Source: Bacteroidales bacterium (GTDB taxonomy: Bacteria > Bacteroidota > Bacteroidia > Bacteroidales > VadinHA17). Taken from it: a DNA stretch of 7,186 nt. The DNA is taken from the NCBI GenBank assembly GCA_003157055.1, contig PMIG01000364.1:1-7186 (forward strand). The letters are read 5' to 3'. This document shows, one piece after another, positions 1-5,362 of the stretch (its first letter is position 1; each line of letters starts with the position of its first letter). The notes below the pieces were generated by a model. The model was not told where the DNA came from and did not search any database. It saw nothing but the letters and a program-made list of their open reading frames with translations. The position numbers were made by a program, and so were the translations under genes.

Positions 1-1040
1 CAAAAGGCTTTTTGTTTTGCGTTGGTCTCTTCCTGTTTACCTGGTGTACAGTTAGTTTCAAGCCAACCGCCATCCCAGTGGATATTCAGAATTACATACA
101 TATCGTTATTTACACAGTATTGTACTACTTCTTTAACCCTGTTTAACCAACTGGATTGTATCTCTGCCGTGGTTTGATCTGCATATTGATTCCAGGAGCA
201 TGGTAAACGAATAGCATCAAAACCGCTCTGTTTTATTAATTTAATAAGATGTTTGGTAATTTGCGGATTCCCCCATGCAGTTTCACCTCCAATGGCTTCC
301 AATGTATTCCCGATATTCAAGCCTAATTTAATTTTATTTGCGATCTCCATAGAAGTACTGCTCATTCCGCTGGCATCAGGTTCGATGGGTGATGTGTTAT
401 AGCTTGGATATAATTGTCCTCTTTGCTTAACCGAAATAATAACTGTAGGAGCAGATCCGGCACTTAATGTCAGGGTGGCTGAACGGGCATTGTTCCCGGT
501 ATTTCTTAAAGCACTTATATTAATGGATGTGGTGAATTTATCGCCTGTTGTTTGACTCAATTCTACCCAATCGGCATCAGAACTAATTGTCCACTGTGGA
601 GCATCGCTGGTGACATTTAGGACTATTGTATTACCTGCCCGATCAAAACTAAGAAGGGTATCTTTTGCTTCAAGTGTATAAAGATATTCGGACGAAGCTT
701 GTGATACAATTACCTTTACGGGATTAGCATTTCCTGCAGTAATAACAAGGGTATCTATACGGGGCTTAATGGTTCTTGTACTTACATTCAGATTTACAAC
801 GACTGTTTTTCCCTTTCCACTGGTACCCGATAATACGAACCAATCCGAAACCTTATTGCTGATGTTCCATGAATCGGCATCGGTTTTAATCGTCATATTG
901 GCGCTACCGCCATTTTTACTAAAATCAATTTTAAGGGGGCTGACAATCAGTGTGTTTTGTTCATTTCTCTGACAACCTTCAATCCAAACCAGGTTTGAAG
1001 TAAGAAAACCCAGCAATAAACAGCTATTGATAAATTTCAT
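1..1040 (-). CDS. BACON-domain GH5 (probable GH5_4) endo-glucanase/xyloglucanase lipoprotein, 3' end cut by window edge
   Basis: Reading left from an ATG at 1038-1040 gives 346 residues with no stop before the edge. Residues 1-22 form a signal peptide ending in WIEGC, so Cys23 is probably lipidated; Glu at -2 makes the lipobox imperfect. Two BACON domains follow at about 31-115 and 120-207, each with the W-x-I...DW...LS...G pattern (SWNISNKVSDWFVLSG and QWTISSDADWVELSQTTG). After a Ser/Pro-rich linker the GH5 barrel starts near 232: LGLNIGNTLEA (239-249), TAWGNP (254-259), GFDAIRLP (273-280) and NIHWDGGW (319-326). This motif set is typical of subfamily GH5_4, which cleaves beta-1,4-glucans such as xyloglucan, mixed-linkage glucan or CMC; BACON plus GH5 is the arrangement of the Bacteroides ovatus xyloglucanase BoGH5A. 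Both catalytic glutamates lie beyond the edge, so activity cannot be judged. The protein is probably on the cell surface. The family call is firm; the substrate is inference. No SusC/SusD gene is visible here. Confidence 0.9.
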   Translation of the reverse strand, partial: MKFINSCLLLGFLTSNLVWIEGCQRNEQNTLIVSPLKIDFSKNGGSANMTIKTDADSWNISNKVSDWFVLSGTSGKGKTVVVNLNVSTRTIKPRIDTLVITAGNANPVKVIVSQASSEYLYTLEAKDTLLSFDRAGNTIVLNVTSDAPQWTISSDADWVELSQTTGDKFTTSINISALRNTGNNARSATLTLSAGSAPTVIISVKQRGQLYPSYNTSPIEPDASGMSSTSMEIANKIKLGLNIGNTLEAIGGETAWGNPQITKHLIKLIKQSGFDAIRLPCSWNQYADQTTAEIQSSWLNRVKEVVQYCVNNDMYVILNIHWDGGWLETNCTPGKQEETNAKQKAF

Positions 1041-1066
1041 AATTATCAATTATTTAATATGCTGCA

Positions 1067-1074
1067 CAAAATTA
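1067..1074 (-). promoter_or_regulatory. Candidate -7 element for the GH5 gene
   Basis: On the minus strand this reads TAATTTTG, which matches the Bacteroidota -7 consensus TAnnTTTG and lies 26 bp upstream of the GH5 start codon, giving a short leader. No convincing TTG -33 element sits 17-23 bp further upstream, so the assignment rests on one motif in AT-rich DNA. The rest of 1041-1231 holds only weak inverted repeats without a U-tract. Confidence 0.35.
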
Positions 1075-1231
1075 GAAATTAAAAACACATTTCAGTTTTG
1101 CAGAATATTGTGCAATCCATCCCCCGATGAAAGGGATTGTTGTTGTAAATTAAACCTTTTAATTCTTTCCGGGATTTTGGAAAGACTAAATTATCGTGCC
1201 CGGGCAAATAATGCTAATTCTTTGATATTAT

Positions 1232-3289
1232 TTACCATATTACCGGCCTCTTTTCAACCGGTACAAAAAGTTTGTTATCAGGACTTATTTCAGGGAATGC
1301 AGCATAGAATTCAGGCATATTGAAAACAGTTCCGTTTACCCTGTATTTTGCCGGGGAGTGCTCATTTGTGCTTACGAGAGTTCTCAGGTATTCATCTCTC
1401 AATGTTCCTCTCCATATCTGGGCAAAGCTTAAGAAGAAACGCTGGTTCCCGGAGAAGCCATCGATTTTTTCAGGAGGCATCTTCCCTGTGAGCGATGCCT
1501 GGTATGCGTAATAAGCCACCGTCAGTCCACCAAGGTCAGCAATGTTTTCTCCGAGGGTCAGCTTTCCGTTAATGAACAAGGAATCCAGAACCTCATATTT
1601 ATTGAACTGATCGACCAGAAGTGATGTATGTGCTTTAAACTCCTGAGCGTCTTTTTCAGTCCACCAGTCCCGGAGGTTACCGTCTTTATCGAACTGCCGC
1701 CCCGTATTATCAAATCCATGAGTCATTTCGTGGCCTATTACCATTCCTATTGCCCCGTAGTTTATTGCATCATCGGCATTGCGGTTAAAGAACGGAGGCT
1801 GTAAGATAGCTGCCGGAAAGACAATCTCATTTTTTGACGGATCATAGTAAGCATTGATGGTCTGAGGAGTCATTCCCCATTCAGTCCTGTCAACAGGCTT
1901 GCCTACTTTGTTCATATTATAAGAAAATTCGAACTTGTTCGACCGGAGGATATTGCCGAGATATTCATCCTCTTTGATTTCAAGCCCTGAATAATCTCTC
2001 CATTTGTCCGGATAGCCGATCTTAATATTTATTTTTTCAAGCTTTGCCAGAGCCTCATTTTTGGTCTCAGGTCCCATCCAGGTAAGGTTCTCAATCCTGT
2101 TCTTCAGCGATTTTTTAAGGTTATCAGTAAGAATAAGCATTTTTTCCTTGGCTTCAGGAGGGAAATATTTCCTCACATATAGCTGTCCGACAGCTTCGCC
2201 AAGGCTATTGCTTGTAACATCCAGTATCCTTTTCCAGCGCGGCAGCATCACCTTTTCACCAGAAAGAGTAGTATGGTAAAAATCAAAATACTGTTTTTCA
2301 AATTTATCATTCAGGTAAGCCGCATAAGTATTAATGATCTCCCATCTTAAAAATGTTTTCCAGTCATCAACACTGACTGATTTCATCAGCTTGTCAAGTC
2401 CCCTGATAAAGCTGGGTTGCCGGATATTGAATTCCGGAATATCAGGATAACCTATATTTTTAAGAAATTGTCTCCAGTTAAAATCAGGAGCCAGGGTTTC
2501 GAGCTGTGAAACGGTGAATTTATTGTAAGTCTTTTGCGGGTCCTGATTGTCCACATTTGTAAATGAAGAATCGGCGAACTGTGTTTCTATGCTGAAAATC
2601 TTCCTGGCATTTGCTGAAGCTATTTCCGGTTTGTCATTTAAAAGTTCAAACATTTTTGTCAGGTGAACAATATAAGCCTCCCTGATTTTCCTGCTTGCAT
2701 CGTCTTTCTTGAAATAATAATCCCGGTCAGGAAGCCCGATGCCTGTCTGCCAGGTATTGGCTATCATCATGCTGCTGTTTTTTTGATCGGGACTGGCAAA
2801 AACTGCAAAAAACGGATTTACACCGAATTGCTGTAAATATGATGCAACATCCTGCACATCGGCAATGGTTTTCATATTGTCGACACGTGAAAAGAAATCT
2901 TCCAGCGGCTTAAGGTTTAGCTGCTCAATCTTAATCGTATCCAGCCCAGAGTTATACAGATTGCCTATTTTCCGGGAGACGGCATCGGCTGAAGCGCTTT
3001 CTTTGCCTGACACCTCTTTAAAAATATCCAGAATGTTATTTCTATTCTTTTCTGTGAGCTCCTCAAAAGCATCGTACTGGCTTTTATCCTGCGGTATAGG
3101 ATGATTTTTATTCCAGGTTCCGTTCACATACTCAAAAAAGTCATTGCCGGGTTTGACATTCAGGTCCATGTTCTTTACTGAAAAAACTTCAGCGGAGCTT
3201 TTATCTTTATTGTTCCGGCTGCCTGTACAGCCAAAAGTCAGTAGCATTGCTACCGATGCAACAGAAATATTCATGACAGAATTTTTCAT
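1232..3289 (-). CDS. M13 family zinc metallopeptidase lipoprotein (neprilysin/PepO-like)
   Basis: This is a complete 685-residue M13 endopeptidase, close to the usual family length of about 630-750. Numbering is from the ATG at 3287-3289. I prefer that ATG to an in-frame TTG at 3328 because it puts a short charged n-region directly before the hydrophobic stretch and Cys21 (LLTFGC), a probable lipoprotein signal. The TTG would also fall close to the likely transcription start. The N-terminal substrate-gating domain spans roughly 40-410 and the catalytic domain about 455-685. Zinc site: H520-E521-M-T-H524 within IGHEMTH, and E581/D585 in GENIADLGG. NAYY (479-482) is the substrate-backbone motif (NAFY in neprilysin), and H644...R650 in HSPAKYR match neprilysin H711/R717. 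The protein should degrade peptides up to a few kDa in the periplasm or at the outer membrane. The C-terminus ends PVIW rather than the animal CxxW, so that disulfide is absent. The gene is divergent from the gpx operon and 191 bp upstream of the GH5 gene, on the same strand. Confidence 0.95.
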   Translation of the reverse strand: MKNSVMNISVASVAMLLTFGCTGSRNNKDKSSAEVFSVKNMDLNVKPGNDFFEYVNGTWNKNHPIPQDKSQYDAFEELTEKNRNNILDIFKEVSGKESASADAVSRKIGNLYNSGLDTIKIEQLNLKPLEDFFSRVDNMKTIADVQDVASYLQQFGVNPFFAVFASPDQKNSSMMIANTWQTGIGLPDRDYYFKKDDASRKIREAYIVHLTKMFELLNDKPEIASANARKIFSIETQFADSSFTNVDNQDPQKTYNKFTVSQLETLAPDFNWRQFLKNIGYPDIPEFNIRQPSFIRGLDKLMKSVSVDDWKTFLRWEIINTYAAYLNDKFEKQYFDFYHTTLSGEKVMLPRWKRILDVTSNSLGEAVGQLYVRKYFPPEAKEKMLILTDNLKKSLKNRIENLTWMGPETKNEALAKLEKINIKIGYPDKWRDYSGLEIKEDEYLGNILRSNKFEFSYNMNKVGKPVDRTEWGMTPQTINAYYDPSKNEIVFPAAILQPPFFNRNADDAINYGAIGMVIGHEMTHGFDNTGRQFDKDGNLRDWWTEKDAQEFKAHTSLLVDQFNKYEVLDSLFINGKLTLGENIADLGGLTVAYYAYQASLTGKMPPEKIDGFSGNQRFFLSFAQIWRGTLRDEYLRTLVSTNEHSPAKYRVNGTVFNMPEFYAAFPEISPDNKLFVPVEKRPVIW

Positions 3290-3326
3290 TTTAGTATGGA
3301 TAATTGATTTATTGATTCTGGTAAAC

Positions 3327-3354
3327 AATTTTTCAAAATTAATTTTTCAAAATT
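3327..3354. repeat. Exact 14-bp tandem duplication in the M13 peptidase upstream region
   Basis: AATTTTTCAAAATT occurs twice back to back (3327-3340 and 3341-3354) with no mismatch. Each copy, together with the following A, contains TAATTTTG on the minus strand, so the duplication also doubles a candidate -7 element. It lies 37 bp upstream of the peptidase start codon. Simple AT-rich sequence could produce this by slippage. Confidence 0.8.
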
Positions 3355-3355
3355 A
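3334..3355 (-). promoter_or_regulatory. Candidate (duplicated) -7 elements for the M13 peptidase gene
   Basis: TAATTTTG appears on the minus strand at 3334-3341 and again at 3348-3355; both fit TAnnTTTG. Starts from these would give leaders of roughly 40-55 nt to the ATG at 3289. I see no TTG at the expected -33 distance for either, so which of them works, if any, is inference. Confidence 0.35.
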
Positions 3356-3475
3356 TTGAAAATTAAACACATTTAGTCCGGATTGAATTTTTTATTCCTT
3401 CAAGATCATAAATGTAGAAAAAATCCTCTTATTTTTTTGATCAGACTTCCCTGCAGGAATAGAAGAAAAAAATAA

Positions 3476-3491
3476 ATATCGCTTGCGACAT
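3476..3491 (+). promoter_or_regulatory. Operator-like palindrome 1, overlapping the gpx -33 element
   Basis: ATATCGCTTGCGACAT has arms ATATCG and CGACAT (5 of 6 complementary) around CTTG. It shares the pattern ATATCGYTHRCGAYVY with two further copies at this promoter. The -33 TTG (3483-3485) lies inside it, so a bound protein would block RNA polymerase. The likely ligand is the OhrR-type regulator encoded at 4118; that pairing is inferred from proximity. Confidence 0.65.
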
Positions 3492-3511
3492 AAAAATAAT
3501 TACTATATTTG
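3483..3511 (+). promoter_or_regulatory. Bacteroidota-type promoter of the gpx-ohrR operon
   Basis: The -7 box TATATTTG (3504-3511) is an exact match to TAnnTTTG. A TTG at 3483-3485 lies 18 bp upstream, which fits the -33 element and usual spacing of the Bacteroidota primary sigma factor. Transcription should begin near 3518, leaving a leader of about 88 nt. This is the best promoter in the window. Confidence 0.75.
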
Positions 3512-3526
3512 CATCGCGAACGATAT
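3511..3526 (-). promoter_or_regulatory. Operator-like palindrome 2, over the expected transcription start
   Basis: On the minus strand it reads ATATCGTTCGCGATGC: the conserved arm ATATCG, a 4-nt spacer, then CGAT. It abuts the -7 box and covers the predicted start near 3518. The centre is 35 bp from copy 1. An isolated half-site sharing AACGATA with this copy lies just downstream at 3534-3540. Confidence 0.65.
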
Positions 3527-3552
3527 AATCTGTAACGATAAGAAATATTACA

Positions 3553-3568
3553 GGATCGTTAGCGATAT
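3553..3568 (-). promoter_or_regulatory. Operator-like palindrome 3, in the gpx leader
   Basis: On the minus strand it reads ATATCGCTAACGATCC, with the same ATATCG arm and ATCG-N4-CGAT core as copies 1 and 2. It is centred 42 bp after copy 2 and 37 bp before the gpx start codon, so it could act as a roadblock or a cooperative site. Confidence 0.6.
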
Positions 3569-3605
3569 TAAAATGGATTAAGTATATAAATAAATAATAA
3601 AAAAA

Positions 3606-4091
3606 ATGAAAAGCGAGTTTTATCAGTTTACAGCACTAAGCCTTCAGGGGAAGGAAACAAGCATGTCGGCTTATGAGGGGAAAACTATCTTAGTTGTCAA
3701 TACTGCCAGCAAATGCGGGTTTACACCCCAGTTTGCAGGCCTGGAAAAGCTTTACGAGAAATACAAGGACAAAGGAGCTGTTATCCTGGGCTTCCCGTGC
3801 AATCAGTTTGCCAACCAGGAGCCCGGAGATGAGAAGTCAATAGCAGAAGGTTGTCTTTTGAACTATGGAGTCACTTTCCCGATGTTCTCCAAAATTGAAG
3901 TCAATGGAAAGAATGCCCATCCGATCTATAAATATCTTAAGAAGCAACTGAACAGCTTCTGGGGCAGCAGGATCAAATGGAATTTCACCAAGTTTCTTAT
4001 TGATGCAAACGGAAAGCCGGTGAAGAGATTTGCGCCGGCTACTAAACCCGAAGAGATTGATGAATATTTACAGAAGTTTCTTAATTTTTAA
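3606..4091 (+). CDS. gpx: Glutathione peroxidase family protein, thioredoxin-dependent Cys type
   Basis: A complete 161-residue Gpx of normal bacterial length. It reduces hydrogen peroxide and organic hydroperoxides. The tetrad is visible: peroxidatic C37 in [10 protein letters not shown]71 in NQFANQEPG, and W125-N126 in KWNFTKF. C37 is encoded by TGC, so this is not a selenoprotein. C83 in [12 protein letters not shown] aligns with the resolving cysteine C82 of yeast Gpx3, whose [10 protein letters not shown] is nearly identical. That points to an atypical 2-Cys enzyme recycled by thioredoxin rather than glutathione. There is no signal peptide, so it is probably cytoplasmic. The ATG at 3606 starts the conserved N-terminal [10 protein letters not shown] strand and follows an A-rich leader. 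It is the first gene of an operon, with the OhrR-like regulator 26 bp downstream and three palindromes at the promoter. This implies induction by peroxides when the regulator is oxidised (inference). Confidence 0.96.
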   Translation: MKSEFYQFTALSLQGKETSMSAYEGKTILVVNTASKCGFTPQFAGLEKLYEKYKDKGAVILGFPCNQFANQEPGDEKSIAEGCLLNYGVTFPMFSKIEVNGKNAHPIYKYLKKQLNSFWGSRIKWNFTKFLIDANGKPVKRFAPATKPEEIDEYLQKFLNF

Positions 4092-4117
4092 GCTTAACTG
4101 ATAAACATATTTTATAT

Positions 4118-4567
4118 ATGGAATTTGAACAATTAATGCTTGATAATCAGCTCTGTTTCCCGGTATATGCAGCTTCGCGGCTGATAATAAGGGAATATCA
4201 GCCTTACCTCGATAATCTGGGTATTACTTACCCACAGTACCTCGTGCTCATGGTTCTTTGGGAGACTGATAACATTCCCGTAAACGACATCTCTCAAAAA
4301 CTGATTCTGAATACCAACACTGTCACTCCTCTTTTGAAGCGCATGGAAGCTGAAGGATTTATTAAGCGGCAGCGATCCGAAAGCGATGAAAGAAAAGTCA
4401 TCGTTAAGCTAACGAGGAAAGGGAAGCTATTACAGGTTAAAGCAGCTTCAATACCTGAAAGCCTTGCTTCCGGTCTTGTTTCTGATACTATGAATTTAGG
4501 GGAGATGAACGATTTGAAAGATAAGCTTTGCAAGCTGATCAATTACTTGCTTCAGAAAAACAGATAG
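4118..4567 (+). CDS. ohrR: OhrR-type MarR family transcriptional regulator (organic hydroperoxide sensor)
   Basis: This 149-residue winged-helix protein aligns along its length with Bacillus subtilis OhrR as I recall that sequence. Both share LDNQLCF/LENQLCF, YPQYL, TPLLKRME/TPMLKRME and the RSESDER wing. The sensing cysteine is C13, and Y27 and Y38 match the two tyrosines that hydrogen-bond the reactive Cys in B. subtilis OhrR (C15, Y29, Y40). The DNA-recognition helix is about 64-78 (NTNTVTPLLKRMEAE) and differs at its start from the DSGTLTP of classical OhrR, which suits a different operator. The beta-wing is about 80-100 with DER(K)VIVKLT. A second cysteine, C138, lies in the C-terminal helix; it is not at the place where I recall the 2-Cys Xanthomonas OhrR having its second cysteine, so 1-Cys versus 2-Cys behaviour is open. 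It should act as a dimeric repressor released by hydroperoxides. It is translated from the gpx transcript, so it probably controls itself through the palindromes at 3476-3568. Confidence 0.92.
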   Translation: MEFEQLMLDNQLCFPVYAASRLIIREYQPYLDNLGITYPQYLVLMVLWETDNIPVNDISQKLILNTNTVTPLLKRMEAEGFIKRQRSESDERKVIVKLTRKGKLLQVKAASIPESLASGLVSDTMNLGEMNDLKDKLCKLINYLLQKNR

Positions 4568-4630
4568 AAGAACTCTTCAGAACTGAACAGGTCAGGCTAC
4601 TGACTGTACAAGATATTCTGTGAAACAGCT

Positions 4631-5338
4631 TTATTCCGGATACCTTCTTCCGGCTTCTTCAATTATTGTTTCTGTTGCTGTAGCGCCGACTCTGGTAACT
4701 CCTAATTCCCTGACTTTTAAAATCTGGTCTAAAGTACGTATGCCTCCGGCAGCTTTTATCTGTATTTCAGGTTTGCAATACTTTCTCATCAGGATCAGAT
4801 CGTGTTCAGTGGCTCCAAGATAATTATACTGACCATCTTTATTTTTTACAAACCCATACCCCGTTGATGTTTTTACATAAGCAACATTATTATCATTGCA
4901 CAGCTGGCACAACATAATTTTGTCGTCATCTCCGGTTATAAAATCAGTTTCGAAAATCACCTTTAGTATTGCTTTGCCGGCAACGACCAGTGAATTTATT
5001 TCATTTAATTCATTATTAATATATTTCCAGTCATGTTGTAAAACTTTACCGATATTTATTACCATATCGACCTCTTTGGCACCATCCATAATTACCTGAA
5101 GGGCTTCTGCTTTCTTAATCTCAATTGTGCTGTTGCCATGTGGAAATCCAATTACAGCACAAACGCCCACGTCACTTCCTTTTATGGCTTCTGCAGCCAT
5201 TTTAACATGGTATGGTTTCACACAAACCGTTGCCACATTATATTTTTTTGCTATTTCACAGTTCTTTATTAAATCAGCATCTGTAAACGTCGGATGAAGG
5301 ATTGAGTGGTCAATCATTTTTGCAATTTCGTTAATCAT
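4631..5338 (-). CDS. deoC: Deoxyribose-phosphate aldolase (DERA)
   Basis: This complete 235-residue class I aldolase has a TIM-barrel fold. It cleaves 2-deoxyribose-5-phosphate to glyceraldehyde-3-phosphate and acetaldehyde, the last step of deoxynucleoside breakdown, in the cytoplasm. Catalytic residues are visible: Schiff-base K156 in AYVKTSTGYG, K195 in IKAAGGIR, and D91 in EVDMVINIG. They correspond to K167, K201 and D102 of E. coli DeoC. The N-terminal IDHSILHPT matches the family's IDHTxLxP signature. Length is near that of other bacterial DeoC (about 220-260). The ATG at 5336-5338 follows an A-rich leader, and no in-frame start further upstream is needed. The gene begins 24 bp after the OmpA-family gene on the same strand, so it may be read from that transcript. 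No -7 motif is visible in the gap, and a promoter within the 3' end of the upstream gene is not excluded. It converges with ohrR across 63 bp. Confidence 0.97.
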   Translation of the reverse strand: MINEIAKMIDHSILHPTFTDADLIKNCEIAKKYNVATVCVKPYHVKMAAEAIKGSDVGVCAVIGFPHGNSTIEIKKAEALQVIMDGAKEVDMVINIGKVLQHDWKYINNELNEINSLVVAGKAILKVIFETDFITGDDDKIMLCQLCNDNNVAYVKTSTGYGFVKNKDGQYNYLGATEHDLILMRKYCKPEIQIKAAGGIRTLDQILKVRELGVTRVGATATETIIEEAGRRYPE

Positions 5339-5362
5339 TTTTTTAAAGTTTAAGTCTTGTTT

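Larger units (their letters stand above)
3290..3605. other. Divergent intergenic region between the M13 peptidase and the gpx operon
   Basis: This stretch of 316 bp has no credible gene. It is strongly AT-rich. The left third carries the 14-bp duplication and the candidate leftward promoters. The middle (about 3365-3470) shows nothing I can name. The right third (3476-3570) holds the rightward gpx promoter and three operator-like palindromes. The last 35 bp are an A/T leader without a Shine-Dalgarno sequence, as is usual in Bacteroidota. Confidence 0.8.

Noticed and set aside
1165..1184. Inverted repeat CTTTCC / GGAAAG downstream of the M13 gene as a terminator
   Set aside because: Only a 6-bp stem with an 8-nt loop and no T-run after it on the minus strand; an adjacent AATTAAA/TTTAATT repeat is all A/T and weak.
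1027..1323. 98-codon open frame on the plus strand across the M13-GH5 gap
   Set aside because: It overlaps the peptidase C-terminus and the GH5 start antisense, has no recognisable motif, and starts inside the GH5 coding region; it is a shadow.
3290..3328. N-terminal extension of the M13 peptidase from a TTG at 3328
   Set aside because: The extra 13 residues would bury the lipoprotein signal behind a long polar segment, and the TTG lies about where transcription from the nearer candidate -7 box would begin.
3573..3581. Minimal ATG-GAT-TAA upstream frame in the gpx leader
   Set aside because: Two codons in an AT-rich leader is expected by chance, with no sign of attenuation structure.
4402..4414. 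CGTTA-AGC-TAACG palindrome inside ohrR, resembling the operator
   Set aside because: It lies in codons for the conserved beta-wing, has a 3-nt rather than 4-nt spacer and lacks the ATATCG arm; it is probably coding coincidence.
4591..4604. GTCAG-GCTA-CTGAC hairpin between convergent ohrR and deoC as a bidirectional terminator
   Set aside because: A 5-bp stem without a T-tract on either side is too weak to call.
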